Positions 7,937-14,994 of a stretch of 37,215 nucleotides of DNA are shown piece by piece. Origin of the DNA: Actinomycetes bacterium (GTDB lineage Bacteria; Actinomycetota; Actinomycetes; Mycobacteriales; Mycobacteriaceae); NCBI GenBank assembly GCA_023460175.1, contig JAEWRC010000210.1:1-37215 (forward strand), written 5' to 3'. A program made the position numbers and the translations under genes. The notes below the pieces were generated by a model, which had not been told where the DNA came from, did no database searches, and saw only the letters and a program-made list of their open reading frames with translations. Each line of letters starts with the position of its first letter. The first letter of the stretch is position 1.

Positions 7937-7954
7937 CAGAACAGTATTGTTCTG
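7937..7954. promoter_or_regulatory. Inverted repeat CAGAACA-GTAT-TGTTCTG in the STAS promoter region
   Basis: Perfect 7-bp arms around a 4-bp spacer, about 82 bp before the STAS start and 134 bp before the TetR start. It looks like a repressor or activator site. It has GAAC and GTTC but with 6 bp between them, so it does not fit the mycobacterial LexA box (4 bp) or the KstR box (2 bp). The binding protein is unknown. Confidence 0.4.
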
Positions 7955-8035
7955 AAGAACGACAGTGCCAGGTTCAACCCGCAGCCTTGCAGACGTGACG
8001 CAAACGCATGTGCGCGAAAACAGTGAGGTGTCCTG

Positions 8036-8419
8036 ATGCCAGATGAATCGAACGTCACCGACGAGGTGATTCTGCCGCCCGAGTGCGTGGTGGAGGAGAA
8101 ATGGTTCGACCGGGTCGTGGTGGTCGCTGCCGCCGGGACCGTGGACATGCTGACCTCCCCGAAGCTCGAAGAGCGGATCAACGCCGCGGTGGCCCAGAAG
8201 CCGGCCGCCCTGGTGGTGGACCTCACTGATGTCGAATTCCTGGCCTCGGCGGGCATGAGCGTGCTGATCGCCGCCCACCAGCAGACGCCCGAGGGTGTCA
8301 CCTTTGCCGTAGTTGCCGACGGTCCGGTCACCGGTCGTCCGCTGAAACTCGTGGGAGTTGCCGACATCGTCGACGTGTATCCGACGCTCGACGAAGCGCT
8401 GGCAAAGTTGGCTGCGTAG
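8036..8419 (+). CDS. STAS-domain anti-anti-sigma factor (RsfB/SpoIIAA-like)
   Basis: 127 aa, a single STAS domain. These proteins free an alternative sigma factor by binding its anti-sigma factor, and are switched off when the anti-sigma kinase phosphorylates a conserved Ser. That Ser is S71 in DVEFLASAGMSVLI. The overall pattern, including GTVDMLTSPKLEERI and the ending VTGRPLKLVGVADIVDVYPTLDEAL, is close to my memory of mycobacterial RsfB. The start ATG 8036 follows GAGGTG (8025-8030). The next gene, 32 bp downstream, encodes an anti-sigma-type HATPase, its likely partner. No sigma factor gene lies in the window. Divergent from the TetR gene. Confidence 0.88.
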   Translation: MPDESNVTDEVILPPECVVEEKWFDRVVVVAAAGTVDMLTSPKLEERINAAVAQKPAALVVDLTDVEFLASAGMSVLIAAHQQTPEGVTFAVVADGPVTGRPLKLVGVADIVDVYPTLDEALAKLAA

Positions 8420-8451
8420 TGGCCGGCGAAACCGGGTAATACAGCTTCGCC

Positions 8452-8880
8452 ATGCCCGCCGCCGAATCCCGCTATCACAGCGAAGTTGCCGACGCCGTCA
8501 GCGTTGGCCGTCTTCGCGAGGAATTCAGCCGCTGGCTGCGCCGGTTCGGTCTGTCGGCCGACCGGCACGCCGACCTGGTGTTGGCGGTCAACGAGGCGCT
8601 CGCCAACACCGCCGAGTTCGCCTACCGGCGGCACAGCCGCCCGGGGGCGGTCACGATGACCGTGCGCTGCGACCCGGCCACCGATTCCCTGCTGGTCACC
8701 GTCACCGACGAGGGTGCCTGGCGGGAGCCCTCCGACGGCGGCAACCCGCAACTGCGCGGCCGGGGCATCCCGCTGATGGAAGCCCTCGCCGACGAGGTGG
8801 TCATCGACCGGGCGGCCACCGGCACCACCGTGCGGATGCGGTTCGACCAGGTGAGCAACCCGTCGTCGGCGATGGCTTAA
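8452..8880 (+). CDS. Anti-sigma factor-type serine kinase/ATP-binding protein (RsbW/SpoIIAB-like)
   Basis: 142 aa, a HATPase_c_2 domain (GHKL fold). The N-box is LAVNEALANTAEFAYR (N47, E48, N52), the G1 box is VTDEGAW (about 85-90) and the G2 box is LRGRGIPLMEAL (about 101-112), so ATP binding should be intact. Such proteins bind a sigma factor and phosphorylate the partner STAS protein. It follows the STAS gene by 32 bp in the same direction, which makes a partner-switch pair. The target sigma factor (a SigF/SigB-type factor in mycobacteria) must be elsewhere. Its stop overlaps by 4 bp the stop of the convergent hotdog gene. ATG 8452 has only a weak Shine-Dalgarno, so it may rely on coupling with the STAS gene. 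Confidence 0.85.
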   Translation: MPAAESRYHSEVADAVSVGRLREEFSRWLRRFGLSADRHADLVLAVNEALANTAEFAYRRHSRPGAVTMTVRCDPATDSLLVTVTDEGAWREPSDGGNPQLRGRGIPLMEALADEVVIDRAATGTTVRMRFDQVSNPSSAMA

Positions 8881-9692
8881 CGGTACGCAATCACCCGGGC
8901 TTGTAGCGCCGTGCGGCCGTCGCCGCTGATCGCCTCGACCTCCGCGACGCCCCGGCGACCGCCGGCCCCCGAGACCCGCGCCCGGTAGTGCGACCCCGCC
9001 GCGGACCGGAACGGACGCAGATACGACACCGTCAGCGAGGCGGTTTCCGGACCGTCACTCCCTTGGTCGAGCGCCGCGGCGCCCGCCAGTTCGCAGCCCG
9101 CGGCCGCCACGCCCCCGTGCACCACACCCATGCTGTTGTCGAGCACTGGGCTGGGTGCCTGCCACAGCAGGGCGTCGGCCTCCGCCCCGGCGTCGCCGAC
9201 CCGGACGCACATCAGCTCACCCAGTTCGGCGGAGCGCGGCGGGTCCGCGGGCGGGTACGAGTGCGACTGCGCCGCCACCGTGGCGGGGATGGTGATGTGT
9301 ACCGAGCGCACGGAACCGAGCGCGACCGTCTGCTCGCCGAGAGTGAGCTCGCAGGCACCGAGGCAGGTTCGGCCCTTGGGGCCGACGGGTCGCGCGCTCG
9401 CCACGATCTTCGATCCCGGTGCCGCGGCGACCAGGTCGGCGGCCCCGGGGACCAGTTCCAGGGTGAGCTCGCTGGAGACCGTCCATTCGTCGGGGGCGCG
9501 GCGGTGGTGGTTCACCATGCCGCCGACGTAGTCCACCAGTACCGCCAGCGGGGCAAGGCTGGGCCGGCCGGTGTGCGGGTTGGTCCACGGTGCGGCCGGC
9601 AGCGTCGCGACGTAGCGGTGACCGGCGTCGGACAACGTTTCGATGCCGAACCGGCCCAGCGGCGTGTTGGGCTCGTGCAGCGTTGCGGTCAC
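8877..9692 (-). CDS. Double-hotdog (PaaI/TesB-like) acyl-CoA thioesterase family protein
   Basis: 271 aa with two hotdog-like halves. The first (about 35-135) contains LAVLVDYVGGMVNHHRR and the second (about 170-270) contains VLDNSMGVVHGGVAAAGCELAG, a PaaI-type hotdog helix with HGG, followed by the strand ASLTVSYLRPFR. The fold suggests hydrolysis of an acyl-CoA thioester, but hotdog proteins include hydratases and non-enzymes, so the reaction is inferred. The start is GTG 9692, with GGAAGG about 5 nt upstream on the minus strand. It is divergent from the 173-aa unknown gene across a 235-bp spacer, and close to the acyl-CoA ligase operon. Confidence 0.72.
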   Translation of the reverse strand: MTATLHEPNTPLGRFGIETLSDAGHRYVATLPAAPWTNPHTGRPSLAPLAVLVDYVGGMVNHHRRAPDEWTVSSELTLELVPGAADLVAAAPGSKIVASARPVGPKGRTCLGACELTLGEQTVALGSVRSVHITIPATVAAQSHSYPPADPPRSAELGELMCVRVGDAGAEADALLWQAPSPVLDNSMGVVHGGVAAAGCELAGAAALDQGSDGPETASLTVSYLRPFRSAAGSHYRARVSGAGGRRGVAEVEAISGDGRTALQARVIAYR

Positions 9693-9927
9693 ATTGGCCT
9701 TCCGGGAAGCGAATGGTGTTGGTGCGGAACGGATTCGGTGCAGGTGGCCGACGGGATCCGGATGATCGGCGCGGACCGGCGCAGGTTCTCCTCGATTGAC
9801 ATTAATTCACGAACCTGTAAAGCGGTGCCGGGTGGTCCGAGACCAAATCGAGCCTTTACATATCGCCGGAAAAGTGTCACGCTCGATGGATTGCTAGCTC
9901 GGTCGGCCCTAACGGAGGATTTCAGCG
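9693..9927. promoter_or_regulatory. 235-bp divergent spacer with a TGTAAAG/CTTTACA inverted repeat
   Basis: No gene is visible. An exact inverted repeat, TGTAAAG (9816-9822) and CTTTACA (9854-9860), has its arms 31 bp apart. A perfect -35-like TTGACA lies at 9796-9801 but has no matching -10. The right end carries GGAGG at 9914-9918, which sets the start of the unknown gene at 9928. Confidence 0.35.
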
Positions 9928-10449
9928 ATGCCTGCGACCTTGGCGCACGAGGAGTACCCCGCGGTCGAGAATTCGCTGAAGTACCAGCTCACCGTGGTGG
10001 CGTCCTCGGTACTCGAGGCGGTGACCACCTCCGGTGGCTGGTTGTTCGACCGGGGGATGGCCGGCTGGGAGGTCAACGTCCTGCTACCCGACCCCGGAGA
10101 TGTCCGCCCGCTGTCGATCCTCGGTGCGCGCGCCTTCGCCCTGGAGGCCGCGCTGTCCGAGTCCCAGGACCACGAGCCGCAGGCGTTGGCGGTGTCGGCG
10201 CAGATGTTCGTCCGCGACGAGCGGATCGGTCACCAGGTGCGCACCGCGCTGCGCCGCGGCGGCACCGAGGTGACGTTCTGGGGTGCGGAGTTGCCGGACG
10301 GGGTCGGCCACCGGGCCGTCGTGGTCGAGCACCAACTGACCGCCGCGGCCCACGCGTTCAAGAACCGCGCGCTGGGTTTGGCGGCGGCGCCGGCCGCGGG
10401 CCGCACCGAACGCTTCTTCGTCGGCGGCGCCGGCTACTCGGGCCTGTAG
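9928..10449 (+). CDS. Unrecognised 173-aa protein
   Basis: I do not recognise this protein. It has a strong ribosome binding site (GGAGG, 9914-9918, 9 nt before the ATG) and normal codon use, so it is a real gene. The sequence is soluble-looking, with no signal peptide or membrane helix: a mostly helical N-terminus (AVENSLKYQLTVVASSVLEAVTTSGGWLFDRGMAGWEVNVLLPD), then ARAFALEAALSES and a basic region (RIGHQVRTALRRGG). The C-terminus is Ala-rich and ends in GGAGYSGL. WEVNVLLPDPGDVRPL is the best motif for searching. It ends 3 bp before the stop of the acyl-CoA ligase gene it converges on. Confidence 0.7.
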   Translation: MPATLAHEEYPAVENSLKYQLTVVASSVLEAVTTSGGWLFDRGMAGWEVNVLLPDPGDVRPLSILGARAFALEAALSESQDHEPQALAVSAQMFVRDERIGHQVRTALRRGGTEVTFWGAELPDGVGHRAVVVEHQLTAAAHAFKNRALGLAAAPAAGRTERFFVGGAGYSGL

Positions 10450-10452
10450 CGC

Positions 10453-11934
10453 TCAGGCCAGCTGCGCGCGCAGTTCGCGTTTGAGGACCTTGCCGTAGCT
10501 GTTCTTGGGCAGGTCGTCGACGAACAGATACCGTTTGGGCCGCTTGAACCGGGCGATGCGCTCGAGCAGGTGCGCGTCGAGGGTGGTCTGGTCCACCTCG
10601 CCGACGATGAACGCGACCACCACCTCGCCCCACTCGGGGTCCGGGGCCCCGACGATGCACGCCTCCCGCACGGCGGGATGCTCGAGCAGCACCTCCTCCA
10701 CCTCGCGGGGATAGATGTTCGAGCCGCCGCTGATCACCACGTCCTTGGAGCGGTCGCGCAGCGTCAGGTACCCGCGGTCGTCGAACGAGCCCAGGTCGCC
10801 GGTGTGCAGCCAGCCGCCCGCCAGCGCCTCCGCGGTGGCGGCGGGGTTGTTCCAGTACCCGGACATGACAACGTCTCCGCGACAGACGATCTCGCCGATG
10901 TCGTGCGGCGCGGCCCGGGTGCCGTCCTCGGCCAGCACCGCGACCTCGACTCCGGAGCGGGCGCTCCCGACGGAGCCGAGGACCGCGTCGTCCCCGCTCC
11001 GGTGGTCCTCGCGGCGCAGACCGGTGATGGTCATCGGGGACTCGCCCTGCCCGTAGATCTGGGCGAAGATCGGGCCGAACGCGGCCATGGCCTGTTTGAG
11101 GCTGTCGACGTACATGGGGCCGCCGCCGTAGACGATGGTGCGCAGATTCGCCGGGGCGCCGCGGCCGGTGTCCACGAGGCGCTGCACCATGGTCGGCGCC
11201 AGGAAGGCCGCCGAACCCGGGTGGGCCGCGCACAAATCGAGGAACTCCCCGGCCTCGAAGGCACCGGAGGCCGGCACCACCTGGCGGGCGCCGCGCAGCA
11301 CGTAGGCGGGGATGTACAGCCCCGAACCGTGCGACATCGGCGCGGCGTGCACCAGTGCGCAGCCGTGATCCGGGTCGTCGATGTCGGCCAGGTGCGCGAC
11401 CGTCATCGCGGTCAGGTTGCGGTGCGAGAGCATCGCGCCCTTGGAGCGGCCGGTGGTGCCGCTGGTGTAGAACAGCCAGGCCAACGCGGCGGGGTCGACG
11501 TCGGCGGGCGGCACGGGCGCGGCGTCGAACCGGTCCCGGTAGGAAGCGGTGTCGAGTACCTCGAGGGGAACGTCGGTGTGCGGCGCCAGTTCCGCGGCGA
11601 TCTTGGGGGAGGCGAACACCGTTGCGGCGGCGCAGTCCCCGAGGATCTCGGCCATCTCGCGCGGGTGCAGCTTGAAGTTGAGCGGCACGAACACGCAGCC
11701 GGCGGCCCAGATGCCGAACATCAATTCCACGATCTCGGGGCGGTTCTCGCTGGCCACCGCGATGCGGGTACCGGGCTCGGCGGTAGCGCGCAGCGAGGCG
11801 GCCAGGCGCAGCGCGCGGTCGCGTAGTTCACGCCAGGTCGCGATGCGGGTCTCGCCGCGGTAGAGCGCGCCCTCGTCCGGATACCGGGTCGCGGCCTGGT
11901 CCAGCATGGTGAAAACGTTCACCGCGGAACCCAT
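10453..11934 (-). CDS. Acyl-CoA ligase (class I adenylate-forming, FadD-type), second in operon
   Basis: 493 aa. Activates a carboxylate to its CoA thioester through an acyl-AMP. The AMP-binding P-loop is YTSGTTGRSKGA (about 157-168), the hinge/A8 region GDLGSFDDRGYLTLRDRSKD is present, and the adenylation Lys is in PKNSYGKVLKREL near the C-terminus. It is the last gene of the leftward operon. The ATG at 11934 overlaps the upstream SDR by 16 bp; a GTG at 11922 would give the classic 4-bp GTGA overlap and is a fair alternative. The length suits a medium-chain or ring-acid ligase (inference), so it probably serves the divergon's substrate. Confidence 0.85.
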   Translation of the reverse strand: MGSAVNVFTMLDQAATRYPDEGALYRGETRIATWRELRDRALRLAASLRATAEPGTRIAVASENRPEIVELMFGIWAAGCVFVPLNFKLHPREMAEILGDCAAATVFASPKIAAELAPHTDVPLEVLDTASYRDRFDAAPVPPADVDPAALAWLFYTSGTTGRSKGAMLSHRNLTAMTVAHLADIDDPDHGCALVHAAPMSHGSGLYIPAYVLRGARQVVPASGAFEAGEFLDLCAAHPGSAAFLAPTMVQRLVDTGRGAPANLRTIVYGGGPMYVDSLKQAMAAFGPIFAQIYGQGESPMTITGLRREDHRSGDDAVLGSVGSARSGVEVAVLAEDGTRAAPHDIGEIVCRGDVVMSGYWNNPAATAEALAGGWLHTGDLGSFDDRGYLTLRDRSKDVVISGGSNIYPREVEEVLLEHPAVREACIVGAPDPEWGEVVVAFIVGEVDQTTLDAHLLERIARFKRPKRYLFVDDLPKNSYGKVLKRELRAQLA

Positions 11935-12704
11935 TCCGAGCTCAGGGCGAAGTCCGACAGGTACTTGGTGGAACTCCAGCCGCCGTCGACGACGATGGTC
12001 TGACCGTTGATGAAGCTGCCGCCCGGCGAGCACAGGAACGCCACCGTGGCGGCGATGTCCTCGACGCGACCCAGCCGCTGATGCGGGGTCATCTCGGTGT
12101 TGATCTTGCGGAACCGTTCGTCCTCGAGGCGCTGTTCCACCATGGGCGTCACGGTCACCCCGGGGGCCACGGCGTTGCAGCGAATCCCCTGCGGCCCGTA
12201 CTGACAGGCGATGTGCGTGGTCAACGCGGTCAGCCCGCCCTTGGCCGCGGAGTACGCGCCGCCCCGCAACCCGCCGACCACCGCGAAGGTCGAGCTGATG
12301 TTGATGATCGCCGACCCCGGCTGCAGATGTCCCACGACCTCGCGGGCCAGCCGGAACGGCGCGCGCAGCATCAAACCCAGGAAGTAGTCCAGGGATTCGT
12401 CGTCGGTCTCGTGCAGCGGCTTCGGGCTGCCCACGCCGGCGTTGTTGACCAGGAAGTCGATCCGACCCCACCGCTGCAGCGCTGTCTCGACTATCCGCGC
12501 CGGGGCGTCGTCGGCGGTGAGATCCACCGCCACCGTGGCGACCCGCTCCGGATCCCCGGTGGCCGCCGTCACGGCGTCGGTCAGCGCCGCGAGCCGCTCC
12601 TCATCGCGCCCGGTGCCCAGCACGGCCATGCCCTGCTCGGCCAGCGTTGTCGCGCAACCGAACCCGATGCCGCTGCTGGCACCGGTGACTATTGCCACCT
12701 GCAT
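11919..12704 (-). CDS. Short-chain dehydrogenase/reductase, 261 aa
   Basis: Classical SDR: TGASSGIG (7-14) for NAD(P) binding, NNAG (87-90), catalytic S137 in IINISS, and Y151-x3-K155. It oxidises an alcohol or reduces a ketone; the substrate is unknown. It sits between the two acyl-CoA ligase genes with 16-bp overlaps on both sides, and GAGAGGGAG precedes the ATG at 12704, so it is co-translated in the operon. The C-terminus (TKYLSDFALSSEWVPR) is longer than a minimal SDR. Within the divergon it could act on a hydroxyacyl intermediate. Confidence 0.88.
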   Translation of the reverse strand: MQVAIVTGASSGIGFGCATTLAEQGMAVLGTGRDEERLAALTDAVTAATGDPERVATVAVDLTADDAPARIVETALQRWGRIDFLVNNAGVGSPKPLHETDDESLDYFLGLMLRAPFRLAREVVGHLQPGSAIINISSTFAVVGGLRGGAYSAAKGGLTALTTHIACQYGPQGIRCNAVAPGVTVTPMVEQRLEDERFRKINTEMTPHQRLGRVEDIAATVAFLCSPGGSFINGQTIVVDGGWSSTKYLSDFALSSEWVPR

Positions 12705-14245
12705 TGCGAACTCCCTCTCATGGGTGTGCCGACGGATTCGGTCAGCGTCGCGCGGATCCGATGTTTGAGCACCTTGCCCGCGTCGTTCTTGGGCAGCTGC
12801 TCCCAGATCTCCACCTGCTCGGGCACTTTGAACTTGGCCACCCCGTGGTCCAGCAGCACCTGCCGCAACCGCGCCACGTCCGGCGCGTCGCCCGCGCCCG
12901 GAACGATGACCGCGCAGGCCCGCTCCCCGGTCCGCTCGTCGGGCAGGCCCACCACGGCGATCTCGGCGATCTCCGGCAGCGCGATCAGCAGGTCCTCGAT
13001 CTCCTTGGGCGAGATGTTCTCGCCGTTGCGGATGATGATGTCCTTCGCGCGGCCGGTCACCACCAGGTAGTCGTCGTCGACCCACGCGCCGAGGTCCCCG
13101 GTGCGGAAGTAGCCGTCCCGGTCGAAGGCTGCGTCGTTGTCGGCGGGATGCAGGTAGCCGCGCAGCATCTGGGCGCCGCGGGCCCGGATCTCGCCGTCCA
13201 CCAGGATCACCTCGGCGATGCCGGGGCGCCCGTCGGTCTCGGCCGCGTGGTCGACGTCGCCGGGGCGCATCGAGCCCACTGTGGTCACCGGGACCTCGGT
13301 GGAGCCGTAGACACGGCTGACCACGGCGCGTTCGAAATAGGCGGTGGCGTCACGGATCAGCGACGGCGGCACGGAGGCGCCGCCGCAGATGAACACCTTG
13401 AGGTCCGGCAGTCGGGTACCGGCGCGCTCGGCGGCCTCGAGCAGGTTCACCAGGAAAGGGGTGGCGCCGGCCATGTGCGAGCAGCGTTCGGCGGTCATCA
13501 GCGCCACGGCGTCGTTCGGCTCCCACCGGTCCATCAGGATCGCGGTGGTGCCGAGCAGCAGCGGGCATTCGAACGCGTAGATGGAGCCGCCGATGTGGGC
13601 GATCGGCGACGGCACCAGGAAGCTGTCGCCCGGTTCGATGTACCAGTGCTCGCGCAGCTGGGCGATCAACGCGTTCAGCGAGTTGTGGCTGTGCACTACG
13701 CCTTTGGCCCGCCCGGTGGTGCCCGAGGTGTAGAGCACCATCCGGGTGTCGTCCGGGTCCAGGGCGGGGAGGTCGACCCGCGCGGTGTCGGCGAACAGGC
13801 TCGGGTAGGGCGTGTGCCCCTCGCCGCGGACCACCACGACCTCGGGCGCGGCGCCCAGTTGGTCGGTGACCCGCTGCAGCATCGCCGCGTAGTCGTGCCC
13901 GCGGAAGGTCGGCGGGATGAAGATCATCCGCGAGCCGACGTCGTCGAGGATGAAGCTCAGTTCGTGGTCGCGCAGCGAGGGCAGGATCGGGTTGACCACC
14001 ATCCCGGCCAGGGTGGCGCCGAGGTAGATCACCGCGGCCTCATGCCAATTGGGCAGCATGAACGACACGACGGACCCGGCCGGCATCCGCGCGAGCAACG
14101 TCTGGGCCAGCGCCGAGGCCTGCCGGTACAACTCGGCGCAGGTCAGCCGCACCTCGCCGTCGACCACCAGTACCCGGTCGGGACTGCGGTCGGCCGCGGT
14201 GCGCAGCGCGTCGGCGAGTGTGGTGGCGGCGTGTTCGGTGGTCAC
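12689..14245 (-). CDS. Acyl-CoA ligase, AliA-like (cyclohexanecarboxylate-CoA ligase type)
   Basis: 518 aa, class I adenylate-forming. The P-loop is LYTSGTTGRAKGVV (171-184) and the catalytic Lys is in LPKNDAGKVLKHRI near the end. The N-terminal part (SFMLPNWHEA, NPILPSLRDHELSFIL, FIPPTFRGHDYAAM) resembles cyclohexanecarboxylate-CoA ligase AliA as I remember it; this is resemblance, not proof. An alicyclic acid substrate would fit the lactonase and oxygenase neighbours. The start is GTG 14245, with GAGGG upstream, 4 bp after the GntR stop. The stop lies 16 bp inside the next SDR gene. Confidence 0.85.
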   Translation of the reverse strand: MTTEHAATTLADALRTAADRSPDRVLVVDGEVRLTCAELYRQASALAQTLLARMPAGSVVSFMLPNWHEAAVIYLGATLAGMVVNPILPSLRDHELSFILDDVGSRMIFIPPTFRGHDYAAMLQRVTDQLGAAPEVVVVRGEGHTPYPSLFADTARVDLPALDPDDTRMVLYTSGTTGRAKGVVHSHNSLNALIAQLREHWYIEPGDSFLVPSPIAHIGGSIYAFECPLLLGTTAILMDRWEPNDAVALMTAERCSHMAGATPFLVNLLEAAERAGTRLPDLKVFICGGASVPPSLIRDATAYFERAVVSRVYGSTEVPVTTVGSMRPGDVDHAAETDGRPGIAEVILVDGEIRARGAQMLRGYLHPADNDAAFDRDGYFRTGDLGAWVDDDYLVVTGRAKDIIIRNGENISPKEIEDLLIALPEIAEIAVVGLPDERTGERACAVIVPGAGDAPDVARLRQVLLDHGVAKFKVPEQVEIWEQLPKNDAGKVLKHRIRATLTESVGTPMRGSSQCRWQ

Positions 14246-14249
14246 GGCG

Positions 14250-14990
14250 TCAGCCCTCGACTCGGCGCAGGGTCATCGAGTGGCGGTAGCGCGACGAGGG
14301 GTGGGTGTTGATGGTGACCTGCGCGATCTCGCCGTCGGAGGTCTTGTAGGTGCGCCGCAACTCCAGGGCCGCGGTGCCCGGGTCGACATCGAGGCGCGCG
14401 GCCAGATCCGAACGCATCAGCACGGCGGCGATCTCCTGGTGCACCTCGACGATGCTGCGGCCGAACATGTCCTCGATCAGCGGGAACACCGGGCCGTGGT
14501 GGCGCTGCAGCAGTCGGCCGACCGCGGCGAACGCGCGGTTGATGTAGTACTCGGTGAAGCACACCGGATTCGGCGCACCCTCGACCTGCCGGAAGCCGCC
14601 GACGGCCAGCCACTCCTCGCCGACCGGCAGGCCGGTGCGGTCGGCCAGGTCGGCGTCGATGGTCAGCATCTTGTTGGCGTGGATGGCGAAGCGCGCACCG
14701 GTGGCGAACGCCATCAGGTCGTCGATCGACATGACGTCCTGCGCGTAGGAACTGGTGGATGTGCGGGGGACGACGAGCGTGCCCGCGCGGGGGCGCGAGG
14801 AGATCAGGTGGTCCTCGCGCAGTCGGCGCAGCGCCTCCCGGACCGTGTAGCGGCTCACCGAGAATCGTTCGCACAGTGCGTGTTCGGTCGGCAGCTGGGA
14901 ACCGACGGGATAGATGCCGTCGACGATGTCCTGCCGGAGCGCGCGCGCCACCTGCAGGTAACGGGGGTCGGTGGCGCGGGCCTGGGTCAT
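14250..14990 (-). CDS. GntR-family regulator with UTRA domain (HutC subfamily)
   Basis: 246 aa. The winged helix-turn-helix (GSQLPTEHALCERFSVSRYTVREALRRL, about 30-57) is followed by a UTRA ligand-binding domain (about 90-240: VMSIDDLMAFATG, CFTEYYINRAF, LELRRTYKTSDGEIAQVTINTHP, which are HutC-type features). It probably represses the divergon and releases DNA on binding a pathway intermediate or acyl-CoA (inference). The likely operators are the palindrome at 16720-16733 and its degenerate copy at 16623-16636, 1.6 kb upstream in the shared promoter region. The start is ATG 14990, 4 bp after the lactonase-like gene's stop, so it is the second gene of its own operon, which implies autoregulation. 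Confidence 0.9.
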   Translation of the reverse strand: MTQARATDPRYLQVARALRQDIVDGIYPVGSQLPTEHALCERFSVSRYTVREALRRLREDHLISSRPRAGTLVVPRTSTSSYAQDVMSIDDLMAFATGARFAIHANKMLTIDADLADRTGLPVGEEWLAVGGFRQVEGAPNPVCFTEYYINRAFAAVGRLLQRHHGPVFPLIEDMFGRSIVEVHQEIAAVLMRSDLAARLDVDPGTAALELRRTYKTSDGEIAQVTINTHPSSRYRHSMTLRRVEG

Positions 14991-14994
14991 GGGA

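Noticed and set aside
7937..7954. LexA/SOS box reading of the palindrome
   Set aside because: The mycobacterial box has 4 bp between GAAC and GTTC; here there are 6.
9796..9801. Consensus -35 TTGACA as a promoter
   Set aside because: No TANNNT hexamer lies 16-18 bp downstream on the same strand, so I do not call a promoter from it.
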